From Arthrobacter agilis (GTDB taxonomy: Bacteria; Actinomycetota; Actinomycetes; Actinomycetales; Micrococcaceae): a stretch of 64,000 nucleotides of DNA. Positions 16,670-24,705 of the stretch are shown piece by piece. Made by a program: the position numbers and the translations under genes. Where the stretch lies: the NCBI RefSeq assembly GCF_002157505.1, contig NZ_NFSC01000023.1, positions 60,824 through 124,823 on the forward strand, in the 5' to 3' direction. The stretch's first letter is position 1; each line of letters begins with the position of its first letter. The notes beneath the pieces are model-generated. The model saw nothing but the letters and a program-made list of their open reading frames with translations. It had not been told where the DNA came from and searched no databases.

Positions 16670-17551
16670 GTGTTTTTCCACAAGCAAGAGCTGCAGTACA
16701 AGGCCAACCCGGACAAGCCCGACGCGGTCTATGCGCGCAAGCTGCAGGAAGTCCTCGGCGGCCAGTACGGCGAGATCACCGTAGCCCTGCAGTACAGCTT
16801 CCAGGCGTGGAACGCCCACATCCCGGGCAAGTACCGTGATCTGCTCTTCGGGATCGGTGCCGAGGAGATGGGGCATGTCGAGATGCTGGCGACGATGATC
16901 GCGCAGCTGCTCGAGAAAGCGCCGCTCGGGATCACCGAGGATGCCGTACAGTCCGATCCCGCCATCGCCGCCGTGATCGGTGGCACCGACCTTCAGCACG
17001 CGATCGTAGCCGGAGCAGGTGCCCGACCGGTGGACAGTATGGGCAACCCCTGGCAGGGCAGCTACGTGACAGCGAGCGGCAACCTGCTCGCGGACTTCAC
17101 CTCGAATGCGAACGCAGAGATGCAGGGCCGGCTGCAGGTTGCCCGCCTCTACCACATGACGGATGACCACGGGGTCCGGGACATGCTGTCCTTCCTGCTG
17201 GCGCGCGACACCATGCACCAGAACCAGTGGGTGGCAGCCGCCCGGGAGCTGCAGGAATCGAAGCTCGAGGAAATGCCCGTACCGAGCAATTTTCCGCAGA
17301 AGAAGGAAGCCACGGAAGTCTCCTACCAGTACCTCAACTTCTCGGACGGCAAGGCGGCGGCCGAGGGTCGCTGGGCTTCCGGGCCGAGCCCGGACGGCAA
17401 GGGTGAGTTCACCTACCACGAGGGCCCCACCACGAGTGCACCCATGCCGCCGGCCACCCATCCGGACTCCCGTTTCTACGGCACCACGGAGATCCCGAAC
17501 ACCGTCGAGAAGATGGCGGGAACCGTGCAGGACAAGCTGAACCGCGAATAA
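16670..17551 (+). CDS. Manganese catalase (non-heme, ferritin-like)
   Basis: Converts hydrogen peroxide to water and oxygen with a dimanganese centre in a four-helix bundle. Expected ligand regions are present: GGQYGEITVALQYSF, EEMGHVEM (Glu-x2-His), NANAEMQGR and RDTMHQNQW. The frame is open back to a GTG at 16574, but the GTG at 16670 gives MFFHKQELQYK, the family start, and has GGGAGGT 8 bases upstream. That makes 293 residues, normal for the family. The C-terminal ~45 residues are Pro/Thr-rich. Forms an operon with the DUF4383 gene; two TAAG-type sites lie upstream. Confidence 0.93.
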   Translation: MFFHKQELQYKANPDKPDAVYARKLQEVLGGQYGEITVALQYSFQAWNAHIPGKYRDLLFGIGAEEMGHVEMLATMIAQLLEKAPLGITEDAVQSDPAIAAVIGGTDLQHAIVAGAGARPVDSMGNPWQGSYVTASGNLLADFTSNANAEMQGRLQVARLYHMTDDHGVRDMLSFLLARDTMHQNQWVAAARELQESKLEEMPVPSNFPQKKEATEVSYQYLNFSDGKAAAEGRWASGPSPDGKGEFTYHEGPTTSAPMPPATHPDSRFYGTTEIPNTVEKMAGTVQDKLNRE

Positions 17552-17583
17552 CCCATCGCACCACCGAAGAGAAGGAGACTGTC

Positions 17584-18045
17584 ATGACAAATACGAATAA
17601 CCGCACGGTGGAGAGTGGCCGCACCACCCTGCAGCGCGCTGCGCAGGCTGTGGGCGTCGTCTTCCTGCTGGTCGGAATCCTGGGGTTCGTTCCCGGAATC
17701 ACCTCGAACTACAACACCATGATGTTCGCCGGACACCAGTCGGAGGCGATGCTGCTCGGGATCTTCCAGGTCTCGATCCTCCACAACATCGTCCACCTGC
17801 TGTTCGGCATCGCCGGCCTGGCCATGTCGAGGACGGAGTCGGGGGCGCGTTCGTACCTCCTCGGTGGTGGGATCATCTACGCCATCCTGTGGCTCTACGG
17901 ATTGGTGATCGGTCAGGAGTCGTCGGCCAACTTCGTCCCGGTGAACACCGCGGACGACTGGCTGCACTTCCTGCTGGCGGTGGGCATGATCGGCCTGGCC
18001 CTCGCGCTCGGTCGCCGCGACCGCTCCGCCACACGCCGCGTCTGA
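17584..18045 (+). CDS. DUF4383 membrane protein
   Basis: 153 residues with four predicted transmembrane helices (about 22-42, 58-82, 92-112, 128-146). The family motif ILHNIVHLLFGIAGLAMSR lies between helices 2 and 3. DUF4383 proteins are common in actinobacteria, often beside stress genes; function unknown. AGAAGGAGACTGTC before the ATG. It is 32 bases after the manganese catalase stop and probably co-transcribed. Confidence 0.9.
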   Translation: MTNTNNRTVESGRTTLQRAAQAVGVVFLLVGILGFVPGITSNYNTMMFAGHQSEAMLLGIFQVSILHNIVHLLFGIAGLAMSRTESGARSYLLGGGIIYAILWLYGLVIGQESSANFVPVNTADDWLHFLLAVGMIGLALALGRRDRSATRRV

Positions 18046-18067
18046 CACCGGACACCCGCCCGAGGGT

Positions 18068-18098
18068 GGTCCTCAAGGTGCGCGGCACCTTGAGGACC
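18068..18098 (+). terminator. Strong hairpin after DUF4383
   Basis: GGTCCTCAAGGTGC, 3-base loop GCG, then its exact complement: a 14-bp perfect stem. It is followed by degenerate copies of GCACCTTGA at 18099-18118. Confidence 0.8.
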
Positions 18099-18147
18099 GC
18101 ACCTTGAATCCCGCACCTCGAACACGGCACGTCGCGTGTTGAACCAT

Positions 18148-18193
18148 GACGCCGGATCGGCGGGCACCTCCGGGTGATCGCCGGTCCGGCGTC
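18148..18193. terminator. Second hairpin in tandem
   Basis: GACGCCGGATCGGCG (18148-18162) pairs with 18179-18193 over 15 positions with one mismatch; 16-base loop. It lies ~50 bases before the operator-like site of the next gene and may isolate that promoter from read-through. Confidence 0.6.
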
Positions 18194-18240
18194 GTCGTGC
18201 CCCGGCCGTCCCGGCGACGGACACCACGACGTACGAAAGC

Positions 18241-18252
18241 GAAGTACGCTTA
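18241..18252. promoter_or_regulatory. GAAG-TACG-CTTA, near-match to the TAAG inverted repeat
   Basis: Differs from TAAG-N4-CTTA by one base. Located ~52 bases before the start of the diiron oxidase-like gene. Confidence 0.4.
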
Positions 18253-18303
18253 GCATTGACGCCCCGGCCCTGTGGGGTAGCCCTGTCGACAGAGAGGTCC
18301 TTG

Positions 18304-19338
18304 ATGAAGCAGCCCTCCCCGCGCGGAGAAGTCAGCGCGCTAGTCCTGGCCATCATTGCCGGAACAACCGAGTCGCAGCAGGACTCGATCGAGCGGCTCG
18401 GCGCGCTCGTCGAGGCTGCGCTCTCCGAGACGGCGGACATCCTGTACGACGACGATCTCCAGCTCGCGCTCTTCTGCCTGTACGAGCTGCACTACAGCGG
18501 AATCGACGGTGCGGGCGACGATTGGGAATGGAATCCGGACCTCCTTCGCGTGCGGCAGCAGCTCGAAGTTGCCTTCGAGCGCAGGGTCCGGGACGAAGTG
18601 GTCCTCGGTGAGCTGCCGGGGACGACCAGCGAAGCGGTGTGCGCGGAGCTGTTCCGCATGACCGGCGAGGATTCCGGTCCGAGCATGTCCCGTTACGTGG
18701 CGAAGTCCGCGACGAACGAGCAGCTCCGCGAATTCCTCGTGCACAAGTCCATCTACCAGCTCAAGGAAGCCGACCCGCATACGTGGGCGATCCCGCGCCT
18801 GTCCGGCCGGTCCAAGGCAGCCCTCGTGGAGATCCAGGCCGACGAGTACGGGAACGGCCTCCCCGCGCGGATGCACTCCGCGCTCTTCGCCCGCACCATG
18901 CGCGAGCTCGGCATGGACGACTCGTACGGCGCCTATCTCGATGCCACTCCCGCCATCACCCTAGCGGTGAACAACCTCATGTCGCTGTTCGGCCTCAACC
19001 GCCGGCTTCGAGGGGCGATCGTCGGACATCTGGCCGCCTACGAGATGACGTCGTCGCAGCCGAACCGCCTGTATTCGCGGGGCTTCAAGCGCCTCGGGTA
19101 CGGCGAGGACGCGCTCGAGTACTTCGACGAACACGTCGAGGCCGACGCCGTCCACGAGCAGATCGCCGGGCGGGACATGGCCGGCGGACTCGTCGAATCC
19201 GATCCGCGACTGCTGCAGGACGTCCTGTTCGGAGCTGCCGCCGGGCTCGCCGTCGACGCCCTCATGACCGTCCACATCATGGATGCCTGGGAAGCGGGCC
19301 GCTCCTCGCTGCGGGCCTCGGAATCGATGGCTTCGTGA
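18304..19338 (+). CDS. Iron-containing redox enzyme family protein (heme-oxygenase-like diiron fold)
   Basis: 344 residues from the ATG at 18304 (GAGAGG upstream; the frame extends to 18256). The sequence resembles the heme-oxygenase-like diiron oxidase group, all-helical proteins that bind two irons and activate oxygen. Candidate ligand clusters are E176/D180/E181 with H191, E247, and E276-H277/D281/H284-E285 in YFDEHVEADAVHEQ. Substrate unknown. Its TGA stop overlaps the GTG of a CDGSH Fe-S protein (GTGA), so the two are coupled, and the small protein is a plausible electron donor. Ligand assignment is my inference from spacing. Confidence 0.82.
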   Translation: MKQPSPRGEVSALVLAIIAGTTESQQDSIERLGALVEAALSETADILYDDDLQLALFCLYELHYSGIDGAGDDWEWNPDLLRVRQQLEVAFERRVRDEVVLGELPGTTSEAVCAELFRMTGEDSGPSMSRYVAKSATNEQLREFLVHKSIYQLKEADPHTWAIPRLSGRSKAALVEIQADEYGNGLPARMHSALFARTMRELGMDDSYGAYLDATPAITLAVNNLMSLFGLNRRLRGAIVGHLAAYEMTSSQPNRLYSRGFKRLGYGEDALEYFDEHVEADAVHEQIAGRDMAGGLVESDPRLLQDVLFGAAAGLAVDALMTVHIMDAWEAGRSSLRASESMAS

Positions 19339-19586
19339 GTCAGGAACCCGACGTGTCCGAGCCGGCACCGGAGCGCCCGCTCAACTCCGGCAGGACCCCG
19401 GTGTCCATCGTCGCCTGCCCCAACGGTCCGCTCCTCATTCGCGGCGACTTCGAACTCGTCGGGGCGGACGGCAGCGAACTGCCGCGCACCCGGCGGACGG
19501 TGGCGCTCTGCCGGTGCGGCGCGTCCGTGCTCAAGCCCTACTGTGACGGCTCGCACAAGCTCACCGGGTTCAAGTCGGAGCCCTGA
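19335..19586 (+). CDS. CDGSH iron-sulfur domain protein
   Basis: 83 residues from a GTG that overlaps the upstream stop. The C-terminal motif CRCGASVLKPYCDGSH matches C-x-C-x2-S-x3-P-x-C-D-G-S-H, the 3-Cys/1-His ligand set of a 2Fe-2S cluster as in mitoNEET-type proteins. It lacks any membrane anchor, so it is cytosolic. The only neighbour in the operon is the diiron oxidase-like protein, suggesting electron transfer to it. A second GTG at 19353 is an alternative start. Confidence 0.88.
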   Translation: MSQEPDVSEPAPERPLNSGRTPVSIVACPNGPLLIRGDFELVGADGSELPRTRRTVALCRCGASVLKPYCDGSHKLTGFKSEP

Positions 19587-19652
19587 CCGCCGCCAGCGCA
19601 GGTTGGAGTCCGCCGTCGGGCATGCTGGACTGGAAGCAGGAACGGAGGCCAC

Positions 19653-20411
19653 ATGGCGGCAATGGACCTGAACAGCGATGTCGGGGAATCGTTCGGCAAC
19701 TGGACGTTCGGAGACGACGCCCGCATCATCGAGTCGGTCTCCAGCGTCAACGTGGCCTGCGGGTTCCACGCAGGGGACCCGACCGGCATCCGGGCCACGT
19801 GTGCGGCGGCCGCTTCGGCCGGGGTCACCGTCGGTGCGCACCCCGGCTACCGGGACCTGGCGGGCTTCGGCCGGCGGTTCCTCGACGTCGCCCCCTCCGA
19901 CCTGACCGACGACGTGGTCTACCAGATCGGGGCGCTGCAGGCCCTGGCCCGCGCGGCAGGTACGGCGGTTAAGTACGTGAAGCCGCACGGCGCGCTGTAC
20001 AACACGATCGCCGTCCACGAGGGCCAGGCCCGCGCCGTGGTGCAGGCGGTCCGCGAGGTGGATGACGCGCTGCCGATCCTGGTACTGCCGAACTCCGTCA
20101 TCGAGGCGGAGGCGCGCTCGGCCAGGCTCCGTACGGTCGTCGAAGCCTTCGCCGACCGGGCCTACACGCCCGATGGCGCTCTCGTCTCCCGGCGGGAGCG
20201 CGGGGCCGTGCTCCAGAACGAGTCGGACGTCGTCGAGCACGTGCTGCGCATCGCAGCGGAGAGGGAAGTGGTGGCGATCGACGGTTCCCGCATCCGCATC
20301 GACGCCGAGAGCATCTGCGTCCACGGGGACACGCCGGGCGCCGTCGCGATGGCGGCAGCGGTGCGCCGTGCACTCGCGTCCGCAGGCGTGACGGTCGGTG
20401 CCTTCGCCTGA
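19653..20411 (+). CDS. pxpA: 5-oxoprolinase subunit A (LamB/YcsF family)
   Basis: 252 residues. Together with PxpB and PxpC it hydrolyses 5-oxoproline (pyroglutamate) to glutamate using ATP. Family motifs are [10 protein letters not shown] at the N-terminus, [29 protein letters not shown] and the C-terminal [10 protein letters not shown]. The full-length gene is followed directly, with a 14-base overlap, by the fused PxpBC gene. GGAGGCCAC before the ATG. Confidence 0.95.
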   Translation: MAAMDLNSDVGESFGNWTFGDDARIIESVSSVNVACGFHAGDPTGIRATCAAAASAGVTVGAHPGYRDLAGFGRRFLDVAPSDLTDDVVYQIGALQALARAAGTAVKYVKPHGALYNTIAVHEGQARAVVQAVREVDDALPILVLPNSVIEAEARSARLRTVVEAFADRAYTPDGALVSRRERGAVLQNESDVVEHVLRIAAEREVVAIDGSRIRIDAESICVHGDTPGAVAMAAAVRRALASAGVTVGAFA

Positions 20412-21963
20412 CACGGCCGGCCCCCTGCAGGCCGGCAGGACCCTGCGGCCCGTCGGGGATCGCGGGCTGCTTCTCGAACTGCCCGGCCTGCCGGAGGTGC
20501 TCAGCGTGCAGGCGCAACTTCAGGAACACCCGGTCGAGGGCCAGGTGGACGTCGTGGCGGCGGCCTGCACGGTCCTGGTCACGGTCCAGGAAAGCTGTCA
20601 GGTGGGGGCGCTCGGGGACCGCCTCCGCGCGATGGATCCGTCCCTGCCGGCCGAGCAGGACGACAGGCTCGTCACCATCGAGGTGCAGTACGACGGCGCC
20701 GACCTCGCCGAGGTGGCCCGGCTGACGGGCCTGAGCGAGGATGCCGTCATCACGGCCCACACGGCGACGCCATGGATTGCGGCCTTCGGCGGTTTCGCCC
20801 CCGGCTTCGCCTACCTCACGGGCGGGGATCCCCGTTTGGAGGTCCCGCGGCGGGACTCGCCCCGCACGGTGGTTCCGGCCGGATCCGTGGCGCTCGCCGG
20901 CACCTTCTCGGCGGTGTACCCGCGCGAGTCCCCCGGCGGCTGGCAGCTCATCGGCCGCACTACCGCCGTCCTGTGGGACGCACACCGCATCGAACCCGCA
21001 CTCATCCGGCCCGGCAACCGGGTCCGGTTCGCCGCGGTCCGCGAACTGGTCGAGGTGGCCGCAATGCCGGCCGAGGCGGCTCCCGTCCCTCCAGACGGCC
21101 AGGCAGGCCTCACCGTCGTCGACCCCGGCCTCTACAGCACGCTGCAGGACCTCGGCAGGCCCGGCCGCATGGCACTCGGCGTCGCTGAAGCAGGGGCGCT
21201 GGACCGCGCGGCGCTCCGGCAGGCGAACAGGCTCGTGGGAAACGCTGCCGGCTCGGCGGTCATCGAGAGCCTCAACGGGGGACTGGTCCTCCAGGCCGTG
21301 GAGGACCAGGTACTCGCGGTGACCGGTGCCCACGTGGACCTGGCCATTGCCCTGCCCGACGGCAGGGAGCGCGAGGCGTCCCTCTGCGCACCCTTCCTGC
21401 TGCGGGACGGCGAGGTGCTGCGGCAGTCCCCGCCGGTGTCCGGCCTGCGTGCCTACACGGCCGTGCGCGGTGGATTCGCCGGCGAGGAGGTGCTGGGCAG
21501 CCGGTCGACGGATTCCATGTCGGGACTCGGTCCTCCCGCACTGGTGAACGGTGTGGTCCTGTCGGTGGGGCCACCCGAACGGTCGGCGGTGGGTTCCGCG
21601 GAACTGCCGCGGCGGCCCGGGGCGCCGGACGTCCTGCGGGTGGTCCCGGGTCCCCGGGACGACTGGTTCGACGACGACGCGCTCGCCCGCCTGTGCGGGA
21701 CGGACTGGACGGTGACGGCGCAGTCCAACCGGATCGGCCTGAGGCTCGACGGCCCGCCCCTGACGCGGACCCGCGAGGGAGAACTGCCGAGCGAAGGTAC
21801 GGTGCGCGGCGCCCTGCAGGTACCGCCGTCGGGCCTGCCGGTCCTGTTCCTGGCCGACCATCCGGTCACGGGAGGCTATCCGGTGATCGCGGTCGTCACC
21901 TCCGCGGACCTGGACCGCGCGGCACAACTGCCGCCGGGTGCAGTGCTCCGGTTCCGGACCTGA
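20398..21963 (+). CDS. 5-oxoprolinase subunits B and C fused (KipI-KipA type)
   Basis: 521 residues joining two subunits that are separate in many bacteria. The PxpB/KipI-like part covers about 1-215 ([48 protein letters not shown]). The PxpC/KipA-like part covers about 225-521 ([59 protein letters not shown]). Activity is ATP-dependent cleavage of 5-oxoproline with PxpA. The start overlaps pxpA, so subunit synthesis is coupled. No dedicated permease sits in the operon. Confidence 0.93.
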   Translation: MPSPDTAGPLQAGRTLRPVGDRGLLLELPGLPEVLSVQAQLQEHPVEGQVDVVAAACTVLVTVQESCQVGALGDRLRAMDPSLPAEQDDRLVTIEVQYDGADLAEVARLTGLSEDAVITAHTATPWIAAFGGFAPGFAYLTGGDPRLEVPRRDSPRTVVPAGSVALAGTFSAVYPRESPGGWQLIGRTTAVLWDAHRIEPALIRPGNRVRFAAVRELVEVAAMPAEAAPVPPDGQAGLTVVDPGLYSTLQDLGRPGRMALGVAEAGALDRAALRQANRLVGNAAGSAVIESLNGGLVLQAVEDQVLAVTGAHVDLAIALPDGREREASLCAPFLLRDGEVLRQSPPVSGLRAYTAVRGGFAGEEVLGSRSTDSMSGLGPPALVNGVVLSVGPPERSAVGSAELPRRPGAPDVLRVVPGPRDDWFDDDALARLCGTDWTVTAQSNRIGLRLDGPPLTRTREGELPSEGTVRGALQVPPSGLPVLFLADHPVTGGYPVIAVVTSADLDRAAQLPPGAVLRFRT

Positions 21964-22050
21964 CCTTCCCGCCGGCCAGGTCCTCCGGGCCGGCCGGGGA
22001 CGTGCTCCGGACCTGACCTTCCCGCCAGCGAGGTCCTCCGGGCCCGCCGG
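21954..22050. repeat. 53-bp tandem duplication covering the pxpBC 3' end
   Basis: CCGGACCTGACCTTCCCGCC begins at 21954 and again at 22007; the ~44-base cores differ at about 3 positions. The first copy includes the pxpBC stop codon and a CCGGCC/GGCCGG hairpin. The array lies between convergent genes and probably serves as a duplicated terminator. Confidence 0.7.
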
Positions 22051-22067
22051 CACATGCGACGGCGGTG

Positions 22068-23402
22068 TCAGTCGGCCGGTACCAGGGAGTCGTTCGTGGC
22101 CAGCCCGGGCCGCGGGGCGGCCTCCGTGTCCCGGCGGACCAGGACGGTGAGCAGAACCGCCACGACGCACAGGACGGCCGCCCCGAACCAGGCGATGGTG
22201 TACTCGCCCGTCGTGTCCCGGATGAGGCCCGCTCCCACGGCTGCGGCCGCCGCGCCGAGCTGGTGCGCGGCAAACACCCAGCCGAACACGAGGGCGCCGT
22301 CGGAGCCGAACGCGCTCCGGCAGAGGGCGACCGTCGGGGGTACCGTCGCCACCCAGTCCAACCCGTAGATGACGATGAAGATGATCATCGGCGGCCGGAC
22401 GGTTGCGGCCAGCAGTGCGGGCAGCACGAAGAGGCTGATGCCGCGGAAGAGGTAGTAGGCGGCGAGGAGCACCTTGGGGTTGTAGCGGTCGGTCAGCCAG
22501 CCGGAGGCGATGGTCCCCACGATGTCGAAGATCCCGACGGCGGCGAGGAGCCCCGCGGCCGTCGTCGTCGGCATGCCGTGGTCGTGGGCGGACGGGATGA
22601 AGTGGGTGCCGATCAGGCCGTTCGTCGTCGCCCCGCAGATTGCGAAGCCGAGGGCCAGAACCCAGAAGGTGCGGTGATGCGAGGCCGCGCGGAGCGCACG
22701 CAGCGCCCGCACCGCGGCGTTGGTCGAGCCGGCCGCTCGCGGTGCGGCGGGTTCTTCCGTCCCTTCAGCGCCCGGAGGCGCGCCGTACGGGCGGACGCCG
22801 ATATCCGCAGGGGAGTCGTGCACCCAGAGGAGCACGAGGGGTATCACCACGAGTGCACCCGCCGCGATGACCAGCGAGGCCGTCCGCCAGTCCGCCGCCT
22901 CGACCAGCACGGCCATCACGGGGAGGAACACGAGTTGCCCGGCCGCACTACCCGCGGTCAGGATCCCGACCACGAGGCCGCGGCGCCGGACGAACCAGGT
23001 GGAGGCGATGGTCGCCGCGAAGACCAGGGCGATGCTTCCGGTTCCGATCCCGATCAGGACGCCCCACGTGAGGAGGATCTGCCAGGGCTCCCGGACGAAG
23101 ACGGTCAGGGCACTTCCGGCGCCGATGACCAGGAGGGCGAAGGAGGTGACCCTGCGGATGCCGAACCTCTCCATGAGGGCGGCGGCGAAGGGTGCAGTGA
23201 GCCCGAAGAGGACGAGGTTGATGCTGACGGCCAGGGACAGGATGCCTCGGGACCACCCGAACTCCTGCTCGAGGGGGACCATCAGCACGGAGGGAGCGGC
23301 ACGGAATCCTGCTGCTCCCACGAGGGTCAGGAAGGCCACGGCGGCCACGATCCAGGCCGGGTGGATGCGCAGGTTGCGCTGCTCCATGATGGCGCGGCTC
23401 AT
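22068..23402 (-). CDS. MFS transporter (monocarboxylate/oxalate-formate antiporter-like)
   Basis: 444 residues with about 12 transmembrane segments. Recognisable features are AAGFRAAPSVLMVPLEQEFGW after the first helix, the loop 2-3 motif AALMERFGIRR, and DRYNPKVLLAA in loop 8-9. This resembles OFA/monocarboxylate-porter type MFS proteins, usually carrying organic anions; the substrate is not determined. The ATG at 23402 overlaps the stop of the HxlR regulator (ATGA), so the regulator is translated first and likely controls this transporter. Confidence 0.88.
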   Translation of the reverse strand: MSRAIMEQRNLRIHPAWIVAAVAFLTLVGAAGFRAAPSVLMVPLEQEFGWSRGILSLAVSINLVLFGLTAPFAAALMERFGIRRVTSFALLVIGAGSALTVFVREPWQILLTWGVLIGIGTGSIALVFAATIASTWFVRRRGLVVGILTAGSAAGQLVFLPVMAVLVEAADWRTASLVIAAGALVVIPLVLLWVHDSPADIGVRPYGAPPGAEGTEEPAAPRAAGSTNAAVRALRALRAASHHRTFWVLALGFAICGATTNGLIGTHFIPSAHDHGMPTTTAAGLLAAVGIFDIVGTIASGWLTDRYNPKVLLAAYYLFRGISLFVLPALLAATVRPPMIIFIVIYGLDWVATVPPTVALCRSAFGSDGALVFGWVFAAHQLGAAAAAVGAGLIRDTTGEYTIAWFGAAVLCVVAVLLTVLVRRDTEAAPRPGLATNDSLVPAD

Positions 23403-23890
23403 CGCGAACCCGCCAGCTGGACCGGTCCGCCCGGGCGGGCGAAGCTCACCCAGGTGGTCGTGTCGGCGGTGAGTTCCTCGCGGCACGCGTCGCACCTGTC
23501 GGCGCTGGTGGTCCTGCGTCCGCAGGGCGAGTGGATGATCTGCATGTGTGCCGCGTCCGAGGGTGCGCCGAGGTACTCCTCGGCGAACTGGATCATGGCA
23601 TTGAGGATCGGCAGCGTGCCTTCGCCCTTCGGTGTCAGCACATACTCGTGGCGTGTCCTGCCGGATTGGTCATCGTAGGGACTTCGGGCGAGCAGGCCCT
23701 GCGCGGTGAGGGCGGAGAGCCTTTTGCTGAGAACGCTGTCGGCGATGCCGGTGGAGGCCTTGATGTCATCGAACCGGGCCTGACCGAAGAAGACCTCGCG
23801 CAGGACGAGGAGGCTCCACGGATCACCCAGGACCTCGAGCCCCCGGGCAAGGGGGCACTGGCTGTCGGACCAATCGGATCTCAGGGGCAT
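23399..23890 (-). CDS. HxlR family transcriptional regulator
   Basis: 163 residues. An HxlR winged helix covers about 10-105: CPLARGLEVLGDPWSLLVLRE, FDDIKASTGIADSVLSKRL, LTAQGLLARSPY and HEYVLTPKG. Beyond the core is a Cys-containing extension (SPCGRRTTSADRCDACREEL) resembling a small zinc knuckle. The N-terminal Cys12 is the position used for sensing in some family members. It heads an operon with the MFS gene. Confidence 0.92.
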   Translation of the reverse strand: MPLRSDWSDSQCPLARGLEVLGDPWSLLVLREVFFGQARFDDIKASTGIADSVLSKRLSALTAQGLLARSPYDDQSGRTRHEYVLTPKGEGTLPILNAMIQFAEEYLGAPSDAAHMQIIHSPCGRRTTSADRCDACREELTADTTTWVSFARPGGPVQLAGSR

Positions 23891-24075
23891 GCCGGTGATC
23901 GTAGGCGACTTTCTTCAGGAAAGCCAGAGGGCGGGGACCTGTGCCGTCAGGAGCACCGACGGCTCTCCGGGTGGCTGGTGGGAAGACGTGCACATGGAGT
24001 TTCGCGGCCGGAAATGCTGCCGAAACCGCCGCTCCGTAGCGTAGGGAAGCACCAACACTTCCACAGGAGGCGGCA

Positions 24076-24450
24076 ATGCAGACGCTGAGGGTTCGACAGG
24101 TCCCCTGGACCAATCCCGTAGCCACAGGGCTGCGGGAAGCGCTGCGTGCTGAGAACGAGCGAGGGCGAGGGCCGAGCGCCCTTCCAATGCGGGCCGATGA
24201 CGGAGCCGATATCGCCGTCTTCCTCATCGCCTACGAACTCGCCACGGGCCAGCCGGTCGGTTGCGGCGGCCTGCGGCTCCTGGGCCCCGCACGCGCTGAC
24301 ATCGACTCCATCTACGTCCTCCCCTACGCCCGCTGGTCGGGGGTGTCCCAGGCCATCACGGAGGAACTGACGTCCTGGGCGCGTGTGCACGGCATTACGG
24401 CCGTCGGCCCGGACGAAGCCCTCGCGCAGCTCAACGCCCTGCGGCTCTGA
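24076..24450 (+). CDS. GNAT-family N-acetyltransferase, short
   Basis: 124 residues with the GNAT core: strand and helix around VFLIAYELATGQPVGCGGLR, then ADIDSIYVLPYARWSGVSQAI, where the acetyl-CoA loop (usually R/Q-x2-G-x-G/A) is degenerate (ARWSGVS). It is shorter than usual (150-170 residues), ending at HGITAVGPDEALAQLNALRL. AGGAGG lies 5 bases before the ATG, so the gene looks real. Activity may be weak or altered. Divergent from the HxlR-MFS operon. Confidence 0.75.
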   Translation: MQTLRVRQVPWTNPVATGLREALRAENERGRGPSALPMRADDGADIAVFLIAYELATGQPVGCGGLRLLGPARADIDSIYVLPYARWSGVSQAITEELTSWARVHGITAVGPDEALAQLNALRL

Positions 24451-24661
24451 GGCATAGTTCCGTCTACCGAACGACCGGCTCGCCACGAAGGCGTGCCGGC
24501 CGCCGTTCTGGCCTGCCGTCCCAAGCTGCAGCGGACTGCCGATCGAGGATAGCCGAACCGTAGATAACGGCCGGGGAATGAACAGTGGCAGAAACACGAG
24601 GAAGCAGTGCGCCCGTTCGGGACGCACTGCTTCCTGTTGTGCTCACTGTCTTCTTTTCGGT

Positions 24662-24696
24662 GCCGTGCCCGGGTCGTTCGACGACCCGGGCACGGC
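24662..24696. terminator. Hairpin terminator downstream of amt
   Basis: GCCGTGCCCGGGTCGT, TCG loop, exact complement: a 16-bp perfect stem. It begins 10 bases beyond the stop of the minus-strand ammonium transporter. The 24451-24661 stretch has no other gene. Confidence 0.75.
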
Positions 24697-24705
24697 TTGC
24701 GGGAA

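Noticed and set aside
20098..22170. Open frame of about 690 codons opposite pxpA/pxpBC
   Set aside because: The plus-strand genes are recognisable enzymes; the opposite frame is a codon-bias shadow.
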